The notes: a model not told the origin generated them from the sequence alone. Shown: positions 46,218 through 56,898, counted from the first letter of the stretch. The stretch: DNA of 64,000 nt from JAFLCL01 sp039809495 (GCA_039809495.1 JBDHVC010000016.1:1-64000); one strand, 5' to 3'. Numbers and translations are program-made.

Positions 46218-47240
46218 TCACCACCGGACGACGACGGCGCCGAAGGCTACGCCCGCGCCGAGGGCGCAGAAGAGGAGGTTCTGGCCGGGCTGGATGCGGC
46301 CGTCGCGGACGGCCTCGTCGAGGGCGATGGGGATGGAGGCGCTCGAGGTGTTGCCGACGCGCTCGATGTTGAGGACCATGCGCTCGGTCGGGAGCTCGAG
46401 GCGCTGGGCGACGCCCTCGAGGATGCGGAGGTTGGCCTGGTGGGGGACGAGCCAGTCGATGTCGCGCGGGGTGAGGCCGGCGTCGGCGATGGCGCGCTTG
46501 GAGACCTCGGCGAGGTAGCGGACGGCGGCCTTGAAGACCTCCTGGCCGTTCATCTTCACGAAGTGGCGGCCGGCCTTGACGCTCGCCTCGCTGGCGGGCT
46601 CCTCGACGCCGCCGGCGAGGACGGTGAGGGAGTCGGTGAGCGAGCCGTCGACGCCGAGGGCGGTGCCGAGGATGCGGCCGCTCGCGCCCTCGACGCTCGG
46701 GCCGAGGACGACCGCGCCGGCGCCGTCGCCGAAGAGGACGCAGGTGCCGCGATCCGTCCAGTCGACGATGCGCGAGAGGAGCTCGACGCCGATCACGAGG
46801 ACGTGCCTCGCGAGGCCGGCCTCGATCTGGCCGCGCGCGAGGGCGAGGCCGTAGCAGAAGCCGCCGCAGGCCGCGGCGAGGTCGAAGGCGGCGCAGCTCG
46901 TCCTCGCGCCGAGCTGGTGGTGGAGCAAAGAGGCCGTCGAGGGGAGGGGCCGGTCGGGCGTGACGGTCGCGACCATGATGGCGTCGAGGTCCGCGCCCGT
47001 GAGGCCGGCCATCTCGAGCGCGCGCTCGGCGGCGCGGCGCGCCATGTCGCTCGTCTTGTCCTCGGGCGCCGCGATGTGCCGCGCGCCGATGCCGGTCCGC
47101 GAGCGGATCCACGCGTCGCTCGTGTCGACCATGTGCGCGAGATCATCGTTCGTGCGCACCATCCTCGGGAGCTCGCTCCCGGTGCCGAGAATTCGTGCAC
47201 CAACAAGGATTCGAGGGGAGGAACCGGGGGAGGTGGACAT
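46218..47240 (-). CDS. fabH: 3-oxoacyl-ACP synthase III
   Basis: A 340-residue KAS III enzyme that condenses acetyl-CoA or branched acyl-CoA with malonyl-ACP to start fatty acids. The catalytic triad is present: Cys125 (LAAACGGFCYG), His267 (LVPHQAN) and Asn297 (ERVGNTSSAS). DRGTCVLFGDGAGAVVL is also characteristic. ATG 47240 gives a short lead before the family match; ATG 47255 is an alternative. It converges on the last glycosyltransferase gene with four bases between. A branched-chain primer preference would fit the fused E1, but this cannot be read from the sequence. Confidence 0.93.
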   Translation of the reverse strand: MSTSPGSSPRILVGARILGTGSELPRMVRTNDDLAHMVDTSDAWIRSRTGIGARHIAAPEDKTSDMARRAAERALEMAGLTGADLDAIMVATVTPDRPLPSTASLLHHQLGARTSCAAFDLAAACGGFCYGLALARGQIEAGLARHVLVIGVELLSRIVDWTDRGTCVLFGDGAGAVVLGPSVEGASGRILGTALGVDGSLTDSLTVLAGGVEEPASEASVKAGRHFVKMNGQEVFKAAVRYLAEVSKRAIADAGLTPRDIDWLVPHQANLRILEGVAQRLELPTERMVLNIERVGNTSSASIPIALDEAVRDGRIQPGQNLLFCALGAGVAFGAVVVRW

Positions 47241-47406
47241 CGTGCGTACTCGCATCCGTCGCAGGTGCGAGCGGCGGCGCTACCCTCCCACGACTTCTCG
47301 CACAAGGCGAGGGGGCGTCTGTCGGAACGCACGAGGGCGCCCGCCCCTGTCGGTCCCGGCGGTTTCTTGGTATGGGTTCGGCCCCATCTCACCCATGAGG
47401 GCACGC

Positions 47407-48315
47407 ATGACCGAGATCGTCGAGAAGATCCTGTCGAACTACGCGGGCGAGAGCCCCGGCGTCATCGGCAACCTCCGCCGCATGCTCAACCACGGCACGC
47501 TCGCCGGGACGGGCAAGATGGTGATCCTGCCGGTCGACCAGGGCTTCGAGCACGGCCCGGGGCGCAGCTTCGAGCCGAACCCGGCCGGCTACGACCCGCA
47601 CTACCACGCGGGGCTCGCGACGAAGGCGGGGTGTAACGCGTACGCGGCGCCGCTCGGCTTCATCGAGTCGGTCGCGCACCGCTACGCGGGCGCGCTGCCG
47701 CTCATCCTCAAGGTCAACAACTCGGACCTGCTCGGCACGCCGGCCGCGCCGCAGTCGGCGCTCACCTCGAGCGTGAAGGACGCGGTGCGCCTCGGGTGCA
47801 GCGCCATCGGCTTCACGATCTACCCGGGCTCGGCCGCGCGGAACGAGACCTACGGCCAGATCCGCGACCTCATCGCCGAGGCGCGCGAGGCGGGCCTGCC
47901 GACGGTGCTCTGGAGCTACGCGCGCGGCGGCATGAGCAAGCAGGGCGAGACGGCGCTCGACGTGATCGCCTACTCGGCGCACATCGCCTGCCAGCTCGGC
48001 GCGCACGTCGTGAAGGTGAAGCCGCCGACGGCGCACATCGAGCGCGACGACGCGCGCAAGTTCTACGAGAAGCTCCCGACGGAGCGGCTCGAGGATCGCA
48101 TCCGCCACGTCGTCAAGGCGTGCTTCGATGGGCGGCGCATCGTCATCTTCTCGGGCGGCGAGGCCAAGGGCACGGACGCCGTCCTCGAGGAGATCCGCGG
48201 TATCGCGGCGGGCGGTGGCTTCGGCTCGATCATGGGCCGCAACGCCTTCCAGCGCCCCGAGGCGGAGGCGGTGAAGCTCCTCTCGGACGTGATGGCGATC
48301 TACAAGAAGGCCTGA
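47407..48315 (+). CDS. fbaB: Class I fructose-bisphosphate aldolase, DhnA type
   Basis: A 302-residue aldolase of the archaeal/DhnA class I family. ILPVDQGFEHGPGRSF, GCNAYAAPLGF and the Schiff-base lysine region HVVKVKPP are characteristic, with FSGGEAKG and GSIMGRNAFQRP forming the phosphate site. It cleaves or forms fructose-1,6-bisphosphate. ATG 47407 is taken; ATG 47395, four codons earlier, is also possible. A 10-bp-stem hairpin at 48348-48378 follows the gene. It is monocistronic between fabH and a LolA-like gene. Confidence 0.92.
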   Translation: MTEIVEKILSNYAGESPGVIGNLRRMLNHGTLAGTGKMVILPVDQGFEHGPGRSFEPNPAGYDPHYHAGLATKAGCNAYAAPLGFIESVAHRYAGALPLILKVNNSDLLGTPAAPQSALTSSVKDAVRLGCSAIGFTIYPGSAARNETYGQIRDLIAEAREAGLPTVLWSYARGGMSKQGETALDVIAYSAHIACQLGAHVVKVKPPTAHIERDDARKFYEKLPTERLEDRIRHVVKACFDGRRIVIFSGGEAKGTDAVLEEIRGIAAGGGFGSIMGRNAFQRPEAEAVKLLSDVMAIYKKA

Positions 48316-48347
48316 GCCTCGCTCGAAGACCTCGAGCGCATGGCCTC

Positions 48348-48378
48348 GCGCCCCGCTTCGCCGCTCGGAGCGGGGCGC
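48348..48378 (+). terminator. Stable hairpin after the aldolase gene
   Basis: GCGCCCCGCT (48348-48357) and AGCGGGGCGC (48369-48378) form a perfect 10-bp stem with an 11-nt loop, 32 bp after the aldolase stop. No U-run follows, so it would be an unusual intrinsic terminator, or may protect the mRNA 3' end. Confidence 0.5.
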
Positions 48379-48513
48379 TCGCGTTCGGCCCGGCGACTCT
48401 GAACGAGATCCGAAGCGAGCGCGCGACCGCTCGCGAAAATCGCCCATGAATACGCGTCTTTCGGCCCAGGTCGAAGCCACCACGTCCGCTCGACGCAGCC
48501 TGAGGAGGCCCTC

Positions 48514-49269
48514 GTGAACCGCTCGTCCCCGACCCTTCGCCCGCTCGCCCTCGCCCTCGCCCTCACGCTCTTCGCCGGACCGCTCGCCGCGAGCGAGCTC
48601 GCGCCGCGGGTAGCGACCGCGCAGGAGCCCGTCACGGCCGCGCTCGTCGCGGCGCGCGTCCAGGCCTTCTACGAGCAGACCCGCACGGTGCAGGCCGACT
48701 TCCAGCAGCACTTCTGGATCCAGGCGCACGGCCGCACGCAGAGCTCGCGCGGCGCGCTCTCGATCCAGAGGCCGGGCCTCATCCGCTTCGACTACGCCGA
48801 GCCGCGCGGCAAGGTCGTCGTCTCGACGCCGGCGGGCTTCATCTACTACGAGCCGGGCGAGGACGGCGCGCCGGGCCAGTACACGCGCGGCGCGAGCGAG
48901 GGCGCCTCGGCGGCGCTCGGCTTCCTCACGGGCACGGCCGACCTCGCGCGCGACTTCCGCCTCTCGCTGCGAGCCCCCTCGGCGGCCGCGCCGGCGCACA
49001 CGAACGCGCTCGAGCTGCGGCCGCGCCGCCCCGATCCGCACTTCGTGCGCGTCGTGCTCTACGTCGACGATCGCCCCGACACGCTCGGCGTCGTGCGCCG
49101 CGTGGCGATCGAGGATCCCGACGGCAACTGGAACCGCTTCGACTTCTCGAACCTCCGCTTCAACCGCGAGCTGGGCGCCTCCACGTTCGACTTCCGCCCA
49201 CCCCAGGGCGCGCGCGAGATCAGCGCCCCCTCCTCGCCGCGCCTGCCCGGTCCGGGCGCGAGCGGCTGA
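48514..49269 (+). CDS. LolA-like outer-membrane lipoprotein carrier
   Basis: A 251-residue periplasmic protein. The signal peptide (LALALALTLFAGPLAASE) is followed by VQAFYEQTRTVQADFQQHFWI, GALSIQRPGLIRFDYAEPRGKVVVSTPAGFIYYEP and ASTFDFRPPQGA, matching the LolA fold and its frequent F-x-x-P-x-G end. LolA proteins carry lipoproteins from the inner to the outer membrane. The GTG start is fixed by GAGGAGG at 48502-48508. The C-terminus carries a short Pro/Ser tail not found in standard LolA. No LolCDE genes are nearby. Confidence 0.87.
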   Translation: MNRSSPTLRPLALALALTLFAGPLAASELAPRVATAQEPVTAALVAARVQAFYEQTRTVQADFQQHFWIQAHGRTQSSRGALSIQRPGLIRFDYAEPRGKVVVSTPAGFIYYEPGEDGAPGQYTRGASEGASAALGFLTGTADLARDFRLSLRAPSAAAPAHTNALELRPRRPDPHFVRVVLYVDDRPDTLGVVRRVAIEDPDGNWNRFDFSNLRFNRELGASTFDFRPPQGAREISAPSSPRLPGPGASG

Positions 49270-49363
49270 CAGAGCGGCTCACGGCGCGGCTCGCCGCCGC
49301 ACCTCTCCGTTCGGAGGTCGCGCGCGCGTTGCCTCCGCCGCCTCGGCGAGGCAGAGGTGCACC

Positions 49364-49561
49364 ATGACGATCCACGAGCTGAAGATCGAGGGCATGGGCT
49401 GTGGGCACTGCGTGATGAGCGTGAAGGAGGCGCTCGCGAAGGTGCCGGGCATCACGAAGGCGGAGGTCGAGGTCGGCCACGCGCGGATCGAGGGCGACGT
49501 CACCCGCGAGGCGCTCGTCCAGGCGATCGAGGCCGCCGAGTACCACGTCGTCGAGGGCTGA
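49364..49561 (+). CDS. Heavy-metal-associated domain protein (CopZ-like)
   Basis: A 65-residue single-domain protein with the HMA fold. GMGCGHCVMSV carries the metal-binding Cys13 and Cys16 (CxxC) that bind copper(I) in CopZ-type chaperones, followed by V-x-G-I-x-x-A-x-V-x-V and a final AAEYHVVEG. An AGAGGTG sequence lies before the ATG. No copper ATPase or regulator lies beside it, so the partner is elsewhere in the genome. Confidence 0.9.
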   Translation: MTIHELKIEGMGCGHCVMSVKEALAKVPGITKAEVEVGHARIEGDVTREALVQAIEAAEYHVVEG

Positions 49562-49591
49562 TCGCGCCCTCGGCGCGCTGTCGGTGCGCTG

Positions 49592-50461
49592 TCAGCGCTC
49601 GGCGGGCTTCGGGTACGTGTAGAAGCCGCGCCCGCTCTTGCGCCCGAGGTGGCCGGCGCGCACGAGCTGCCGAAGGAGCGAGGGCGGCCGGAACTGCTCG
49701 CCCAATTCGCGGTGCAGGTGCTCGAGGATCATCAGCCGCACGTCGAGCCCGACGAGGTCGGTGAGCCTGAGCGGCCCCATCGGGTGCTTGTAGCCGAGCT
49801 CCATCGCGCGATCGATGTCCTCGGCCGAGGCGACGCCCTGCTCGAGCATGCGGATCGCCTCGCAGCCGAGGATGACGCCGAGGCGGCTCGTCGCGAAGCC
49901 CGGCGCGTCGCGCACGACGATGGGCTTCTTCCCGATCCTCGCGGCGAACGCGCGCGCGCGCTCGATCACGTCCTCGCTCGTCTGGATCGCGCGCACGATC
50001 TCGAGCAGCTCCATGAGCGGCACGGGGTTGAAGAAGTGCAGGCCCACGACGCGCGAGGGATCGCCCGCCGCGCCCGCGAGCTCCGTCACCGAGAGCGAGC
50101 TCGTGTTCGTCGCGACGATCGCGTGCGCGGGCGCCGCCTGGGCGAGCGTCTGGATGAGCTCGAGCTTGAGCTCCATCCGCTCGGGCACGGCCTCGATGAC
50201 GAGGTCCGCGTCGCGGCTCGCGCCCGCGGCGTCCGTCGAGAGGGTGATCGCGGCGCTCGCGGCGTCGGCGCTCGCGGCGTCGATCTTCCCCTTGTCGCGG
50301 AGGCGCGCGAGGCTCTGATCGATCGCCGCCTTACCCTTCTCGACAAGCGCGCTCGAGACGTCCGTGAGCGTGACGCGGAGCCCCGCCTGCGCGGCGACCT
50401 GCGCGATCCCGTGCCCCATGGTGCCCGATCCGACGACGACGACGCGCTCGATCTCGCTCAT
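49592..50461 (-). CDS. 3-hydroxyacyl-CoA (3-hydroxybutyryl-CoA) dehydrogenase
   Basis: A 289-residue NAD-dependent enzyme of the Hbd/PaaH/FadB-like family. VVVVGSGTMGHGIAQVAAQAG is the dinucleotide site; the catalytic region has TNTSSLSVTELA and HFFNPVPLMELLEIV (His of the catalytic pair), and the C-terminal dimerisation domain has MGPLRLTDLVGLD and RKSGRGFYTY. It oxidises 3-hydroxyacyl-CoA in beta-oxidation or butanoate metabolism. The TATCAC hexamer (50469-50474) lies seven bases upstream of ATG 50461. It stands alone. Confidence 0.93.
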   Translation of the reverse strand: MSEIERVVVVGSGTMGHGIAQVAAQAGLRVTLTDVSSALVEKGKAAIDQSLARLRDKGKIDAASADAASAAITLSTDAAGASRDADLVIEAVPERMELKLELIQTLAQAAPAHAIVATNTSSLSVTELAGAAGDPSRVVGLHFFNPVPLMELLEIVRAIQTSEDVIERARAFAARIGKKPIVVRDAPGFATSRLGVILGCEAIRMLEQGVASAEDIDRAMELGYKHPMGPLRLTDLVGLDVRLMILEHLHRELGEQFRPPSLLRQLVRAGHLGRKSGRGFYTYPKPAER

Positions 50462-50561
50462 GCGCGCGGTGATACCACGGCCGCGCCCGCGCTCGGGTGA
50501 CCGGAAGGTGTGGGAGGGCTTCGCTCGCGCGCGCGGCTCGTTTCGGTAAGAGTAGCGAGCC

Positions 50562-51674
50562 ATGAGCGAAGCGCGTCCCTACATCGGCGGTCAGGCGGTC
50601 ATCGAGGGCGTGATGATGCGCTCGCCGTCGGGGCTCGCCGTCGCCGTGCGCAGGCCCGACGGCCAGATCGTCGTGCGCGAGGGCCCCGTCGAGGGCTCCT
50701 CGACGCCCTACCGGAAGTGGCCCTTCGTCCGCGGCGTCGTCACGCTCGTCGAGTCGATGTCGCTCGGCTACAAGGCCCTCCAATTCTCGGCCGATCAGCA
50801 GCTCGTCGAGGAGCGCGCGGAGGGCGAGGGCGCCGCGCTCGGCGAGCGCGCGCCGAGCGAGCCTGTGCGCGCGCCAGAGAAGGGCGGCGAGGGCGGCGGC
50901 TCGCGCCTCACGATGGCCCTCTCGCTCCTCTTCGCGATCGGGCTCTTCATCGCGCTCCCGCAGGCGCTCACGGTCGGGCTCGCGCGCCTCGTCGGGATCG
51001 AGCTCGGCGTGCAGGACTTCGCGTTCCACGCGGTGACGGGCGCCTTCAAGCTCGCGATCCTCACGATCTACATGGTCGTGATCGGCTCGTTCGAGGAGAT
51101 CCGCCGCGTGTTCCAGTACCACGGCGCCGAGCACAAGACGATCTTCGCCTACGAGGCGGGGCTCCCGCTCACGGTCGAGAACGTCCGCGCCCAGTCGCCG
51201 CTCCACCCGCGCTGCGGCACGACCTTCCTCGTCGTCGTCGTCGTCCTCTCGATCGTCGTCGGCAGCGTCGCGACGCCCCTCCTCTTGCCGCACGCCGCGG
51301 GCCTCTCGGGCCAGCTCCAGACGCTCGCGCTCCGCATCGGCCTCCTGCCCGTCATCGCCGCGCTCGGCTACGAATTCCAGCGCTTCTCGGCGCGACACCT
51401 CACGCGCGGCCCGCTCCGCTTCGTGAATTACCCGGGCTTCCTCTTCCAGAAGATCACGACGCGCGAGCCGGACGCGAGCCAGATCGAGGTGGCGATCGCC
51501 GCGATGGAGAGCGCCGCGTGGCGCGAGCGCGTGGGCGTCGCGGCGACGAAGGAGGAGCGCACGGAGGTCTTCGGGACGCTCGAGGGCGTGCTCGCGCGCT
51601 TCGGCGTGGGCGCGCAGGGCGGGCTCGCGGCGGGCGTGCTCGCGGCGGGCGGGCTCGCCGAGCCGGCCGAGTGA
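50562..51674 (+). CDS. DUF1385 family membrane protein
   Basis: A 370-residue member of the DUF1385 family, found in many bacteria, often beside prfA or rpmE. Family motifs are GGQAVIEGVMMR at the N-terminus, YHGAEHKTIFAYE and HPRCGTTFL, which together look like a metal-binding site at the membrane. Three or four helices are visible (near 118-138, 148-172, 222-242 and 255-272). A Gly/Glu-rich insert (about 85-115) separates the soluble lead from the first helix, and the tail is Ala/Gly-rich. The function is unknown. TAAGAG at 50547-50552 is nine bases before the ATG. It ends four bases before the phosphodiesterase gene. Confidence 0.88.
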   Translation: MSEARPYIGGQAVIEGVMMRSPSGLAVAVRRPDGQIVVREGPVEGSSTPYRKWPFVRGVVTLVESMSLGYKALQFSADQQLVEERAEGEGAALGERAPSEPVRAPEKGGEGGGSRLTMALSLLFAIGLFIALPQALTVGLARLVGIELGVQDFAFHAVTGAFKLAILTIYMVVIGSFEEIRRVFQYHGAEHKTIFAYEAGLPLTVENVRAQSPLHPRCGTTFLVVVVVLSIVVGSVATPLLLPHAAGLSGQLQTLALRIGLLPVIAALGYEFQRFSARHLTRGPLRFVNYPGFLFQKITTREPDASQIEVAIAAMESAAWRERVGVAATKEERTEVFGTLEGVLARFGVGAQGGLAAGVLAAGGLAEPAE

Positions 51675-51678
51675 GCGG

Positions 51679-53373
51679 ATGAGCGCGCGCCACCTCGTGG
51701 TCGGGCTCGACGGAGCCGACGTCGACGTCATCCATCGCATCGGCCCGGCCGCGCTCCCGACGCTCCACGCGGCGATGAGCGAGGGCGCGTGGGCGCGCCT
51801 TCGGAGCGTCGTCCCCTGCGCGACGCTGCCGAACTGGACGACCTTCCTCACCGGTGTCGATCCGGGGGTGCACGGCGTCTTCGACTTCACGACGCGGGTG
51901 GGCGCGAGGGTGGCGTTCACGGGCGGCACCGTGCGCGCCGTGCCGACGATCTTCGCGCGCCTCGATCGCCTGGGGCTCGCGTGCGCGAGCGTCGGCTTCC
52001 CCGCGACCTACCCGCCCGAGCCGCTCGAGCACGGCGTCTCCCTCTCGGGCTGGGACTCGCCCGTCGACTTCGAGGCGGACGCGAGCTACGCGCACCCGCG
52101 CGCGCTCCACGCGGAGCTCACGCGCCGCTTCGGGCCGCTCCGCTTCGACGACGTCGACGAATTCGTCGCGGACCGGCCGGGCTGGCACGCCTCGCTCGGC
52201 GCGCGGCTCGAGGCGCGCGTGGAGCGGCGGACGGAGCTCGCGAGCTACCTCCTCGCCTCGCGCTCGTGGGACCTCTTCGCGTTCTACTTCGGCGAGAGCG
52301 ACACCGCGTCGCACCACCTCCACGCGCTCTGGGACGAGCGGGCCCCGCGGCACCCCGCCGACGCGAGCCCCGAGGAGCGCGACGGCTACCCGCGCGTCTA
52401 CCGCGCGCTCGACCGCGCCCTCGCGCGCCTCGTCCGCGAGGCCGGCCCCGGCGTCGAGCTGACGATCGTGAGCGATCACGGCTCGGGGCCCGCGAGCGAC
52501 AAGGTGTTCTACGTGAACCGCGCGCTCGCCGAGCTCGGGCTGCTCTCGTTCCGGGCGGCTCGCGCGGGCGGCCCGGCGCTCTTCGATCGCCTGCGCGCCT
52601 CGGCGATGGCCCGCGTCCCGCCGCGCGCGAAGCACGCGCTCTTCCACGCCTTCGGGCGCGCGCTGCCCGGGCTCGTCGAGTCGCGCGCGCGCTACGGCGC
52701 GATCGACCTCGCGCGCACCCGCGTCTTCTCGGACGAGCTCAATTACTTCCCCTCGCTCTCCTACAACCTCCGCGGCCGCGAGCCCGAGGGCGTGCTCGAT
52801 CCGAGGGACGTCCCGCGCGTCTTCGCCGCGCTCGAGGAGGGCCTCCTCGCGCTCCGCGATCCCGCGACGGATCAGCCGATCGTGCGCGCGCTCCACCCGC
52901 GCGAGGCGCTCTACGCGGGTCCGCTCGTCGAGCGGGCGCCCGACGTCGTCCTCGAGCTCGCGCTCGATCGCGAGCGCTATGAGCCCGGCGCCACCTACAA
53001 CCTCGCGCCCTCGACCGACGATCCGCTCGCTCGGATCGTGCGGCGGCTCGCGCCCGAGGAGTACCGCGGCCGCAAGGGGCGGAGCCTCGCCGGGAGCCAC
53101 CGCGATCGGGGGCTCTTCATCGCCCTCGGGCCGAGCGTGCGGCCGATCGGCGAGCTCGACGCGCGCATGGCGGACGCGACCGCGACGCTGCTCGCGCGGA
53201 TGGGCGTCGCCCCGCCCGACGAGGCGGCGGGGCGTGTGCTCGAGGAGCTCCTCGTCGCCCGCGCGGGCGAGCTCCCGCTCCCCGCCGCGCGCCTCGAGGC
53301 GGCGAGCGTGCGCGGCGCGCACGACCTCTCGCGCACCGAGGCCCGCCTGCGCGCGATTGGCTACGTCGACTGA
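51679..53373 (+). CDS. Alkaline phosphatase-superfamily (type I phosphodiesterase-like) protein
   Basis: A 564-residue protein. The metal-binding motifs of the type I phosphodiesterase/nucleotide pyrophosphatase group are visible: VVGLDGAD (Asp11), the nucleophile region LPNWTTFLTGVDPGVHGVFDF, YFGESDTASHH and TIVSDHGSG. No signal peptide or membrane segment is evident, so it may be cytoplasmic. The substrate (nucleotide, phospholipid head group or sulfate ester) is unknown. It is cotranscribed with the DUF1385 gene and overlaps the convergent kinase gene by 13 bp. Confidence 0.83.
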   Translation: MSARHLVVGLDGADVDVIHRIGPAALPTLHAAMSEGAWARLRSVVPCATLPNWTTFLTGVDPGVHGVFDFTTRVGARVAFTGGTVRAVPTIFARLDRLGLACASVGFPATYPPEPLEHGVSLSGWDSPVDFEADASYAHPRALHAELTRRFGPLRFDDVDEFVADRPGWHASLGARLEARVERRTELASYLLASRSWDLFAFYFGESDTASHHLHALWDERAPRHPADASPEERDGYPRVYRALDRALARLVREAGPGVELTIVSDHGSGPASDKVFYVNRALAELGLLSFRAARAGGPALFDRLRASAMARVPPRAKHALFHAFGRALPGLVESRARYGAIDLARTRVFSDELNYFPSLSYNLRGREPEGVLDPRDVPRVFAALEEGLLALRDPATDQPIVRALHPREALYAGPLVERAPDVVLELALDRERYEPGATYNLAPSTDDPLARIVRRLAPEEYRGRKGRSLAGSHRDRGLFIALGPSVRPIGELDARMADATATLLARMGVAPPDEAAGRVLEELLVARAGELPLPAARLEAASVRGAHDLSRTEARLRAIGYVD

Positions 53374-54824
53374 CGGCGCGCCTCGGCGTCGTCGCCCGCG
53401 CGGAGCGGGAGGAAGACCTCGAACGTCGTGCCCGCGCCCTTCTCGCTCCGCACCACGACGAAGCCGTGGTGGTCGCGCACGATGCCGTCGACGACCGCGA
53501 GCCCGAGGCCCGTCCCCTCGCCCCGGGGCTTGCGCGTGAAGAAGGGCTCGAAGACGTGCGGGATGTCCTCCGCGTCGATGCCGAGCCCCTCGTCCTTCAC
53601 CGAGACGACCACGAAGCGGCCCCTCGACGCGTTCGATCCCGGGGGCGGATCGGCGTCGCGCTCGTGGACGCCGACGACGACGCGGCCGCCGTCCTTCATC
53701 GCCTGGAACGCGTTCACGAGGAGGTTCGTGAGCACCTGGAGCAATTCCTCGGAGCTCGCCTCGACCGTCGAGACCGGTCCGCCGCGCTCGATCTCGACGT
53801 CCGCGCGGGCCTTGCGCGCGAGCGGCGCCAAGGTCGAGCGCGCCGTCTCCGCGAGCGCGACGAGGTCGATCGCGCCGCGCTGGCTCTTCTGCCGCGAGAG
53901 GTCGAGGACGCCGCGGATGCTCTTCGTCATCTTCGAGCTCTGCTCGAGGATGCTCTGCGCGCTCTCGCGCACGTCGCTCGCGATGTTCGGCGTCTGCTCG
54001 ATGAGGCGCGCGTGCCCGCTCACGACGTTGAGCGGCGTCCCGAGCTCGTGGGCGAGCTGCGAGGCGAGCTGACCGACGGTGCGCAGCCGATCGGCGTGGC
54101 GGAGCTGCTCGAGGGCCTGCGTCCGCGCGAGCGAGCTCGCGTCGAGCGCCCGGTGGGCCGCCTCGAGATCCTCCGCCATGTGGTTCATCGCGCGCGTGAG
54201 CTCCGCGACCTCGCGGGCCCCGAGCGGCGCCTCGCGCGCGGACAGCTCCCCTCGCCCGATGCGCCGCGCGAGCGCGCCGAGGTGCTCGAGCGGCCGGCCG
54301 ACCTGCGAGCGCACGAGCAAGAACGCGACGAACGCGGCGATCGTCGCGAGGATCAGCGCCTGGATCGCGAGCGACGCGAAGCCGATGCGCTCGAAGAGGC
54401 TCGTCACGGCCTTGGGCTCGGCGAGCTCGATCGCGATCGCGTGCTCCCCCTGCCCGAGGGGCACGTAGGTGAGCAGCTCGTCGCCCTCGACGCCGACCGC
54501 GACGTCGTGCCGGGCGAGCGCGTCGTGCGCGCTCGTCAGCGCGGGCCTGGGGAAGAGCCCGCCGTCGAGCGCGACGAGCCGCGTGTCGATGTGGGCCGCG
54601 GCGACCTCGGGCTGCTCGAGGACGCGCCGCGCCTCTTCCTCGGGGCGCTCGCTCGACTCGCTCGAGAGCGCCGCCTCGAGCGCGTACGCGAAGAAGCGGC
54701 GATCGCGCAGGGTGGTCTCGAGCAGGAGCGCCTGCTCGCCCTCGACGCGGAGCGCCATCCCGATCCCGACGACGAGGACGAAGGTGGCGACGAGCGAGAG
54801 CCAGAGCCTCACGGCGATCGACAT
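53361..54824 (-). CDS. Transmembrane sensor histidine kinase with HAMP domain
   Basis: A 487-residue kinase. Helix 1 (about 8-26) and helix 2 (about 150-171) flank a periplasmic sensor of some 125 residues; HAMP (170-222), then a HisKA domain with SQLAHELGTPLNVVSGH (His259). The N-box LTNLLVNAFQAM, G1 VKDEGLGID, F-box EPFFTRK and G2 GEGTGLGLAVV are intact; this NtrB-like style fits an NtrC partner. It is transcribed away from a single-domain receiver (54970) and an NtrC-type regulator (55522), its probable partners. ATG 54824 starts helix 1. Confidence 0.9.
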   Translation of the reverse strand: MSIAVRLWLSLVATFVLVVGIGMALRVEGEQALLLETTLRDRRFFAYALEAALSSESSERPEEEARRVLEQPEVAAAHIDTRLVALDGGLFPRPALTSAHDALARHDVAVGVEGDELLTYVPLGQGEHAIAIELAEPKAVTSLFERIGFASLAIQALILATIAAFVAFLLVRSQVGRPLEHLGALARRIGRGELSAREAPLGAREVAELTRAMNHMAEDLEAAHRALDASSLARTQALEQLRHADRLRTVGQLASQLAHELGTPLNVVSGHARLIEQTPNIASDVRESAQSILEQSSKMTKSIRGVLDLSRQKSQRGAIDLVALAETARSTLAPLARKARADVEIERGGPVSTVEASSEELLQVLTNLLVNAFQAMKDGGRVVVGVHERDADPPPGSNASRGRFVVVSVKDEGLGIDAEDIPHVFEPFFTRKPRGEGTGLGLAVVDGIVRDHHGFVVVRSEKGAGTTFEVFLPLRAGDDAEARRQST

Positions 54825-54969
54825 GGAGGGACTCTGCCCGAGCGCGCAGGGCGCGCAACGCCGCCTGGAGGAACGCCCCAGTGTCCGACCTCGCCCCACC
54901 CGCGCCGGAGAATCGCCGGGGAAAACGTCAGCGCCGCGCGGCACGACCCGTGCAAACCCGCACGACGTC

Positions 54970-55419
54970 ATGCCGTCGTCGTCGAGCCCGCGTTCGAGCG
55001 TCCACGCGACCGTGATCGTCGTCGACGACGTCGAGGCGATGCGCGAGCTCGTCGTCGCGTACCTGCGCCGCATCGACCCCGAGCTCACGCTCGTCGCCGC
55101 GAGCAACGCGCTCCAGGCGCTCGCGATGGTCGAGTCCTACGCGTCGCTCGGGCCCGACCCGCGCGAGCAGGTCATCGTGATCTCGGACCTCCGCATGCCG
55201 GGGGTCGACGGCCTGAGCTTCCTCGGGATGCTCGCGCGCTCGCCGCACCGCGTGACGACGATCCTGATGACGGCGTTCGCGGACGACGACGTGGAGAAGC
55301 GCGCGAGCGACGCGGGCGCGCTCGCCTGCTTCGCCAAGCCCTTCGACCTCGACGAGCTCGCGGCGGTCGTCGAGCGGCGGCTCCGCGACGTCGAGGCGGA
55401 GCTCGCGCACCCGAACTGA
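54970..55419 (+). CDS. Single-domain response regulator (receiver)
   Basis: A 149-residue CheY-like protein. The acidic pocket is VIVVDD (Asp19, Asp20), the phosphorylation site is Asp73 in VISDLRMPG, the conserved Thr is in ILMTAF and the Lys in CFAKPFD. It has no output domain, only a short Ser-rich lead. Lying between a kinase and an NtrC-type regulator, it could be an extra phosphate acceptor, or shuttle phosphate from the kinase. Several nearby upstream in-frame starts are ignored because the receiver fold begins here. Confidence 0.88.
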   Translation: MPSSSSPRSSVHATVIVVDDVEAMRELVVAYLRRIDPELTLVAASNALQALAMVESYASLGPDPREQVIVISDLRMPGVDGLSFLGMLARSPHRVTTILMTAFADDDVEKRASDAGALACFAKPFDLDELAAVVERRLRDVEAELAHPN

Positions 55420-55421
55420 CG

Positions 55422-55487
55422 GCGCGGGGCGGGGATCGATCCCGGGGCAGGGGCCGAGCGCGGGGCGGGGATCGAGCGCGGGGCGGG
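55422..55487. repeat. Direct repeats of an 18-bp GC-rich unit
   Basis: GCGCGGGGCGGGGATCGA occurs exactly at 55422-55439 and 55458-55475, and its first 12 bases recur at 55476-55487. The block fills most of the gap before the NtrC-type gene. It could be a slippage repeat, or a binding array for that operon. Confidence 0.7.
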
Positions 55488-55521
55488 CGACGATCCCCTG
55501 GACTCGTTACACTCCGCCGCG

Positions 55522-56894
<1,373 letters not shown>

Positions 56895-56898
<4 letters not shown>

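Noticed and set aside
48348..48378. Classical intrinsic terminator after the aldolase gene
   Set aside because: The stem is good but there is no U-run; it is kept only as a low-confidence hairpin.
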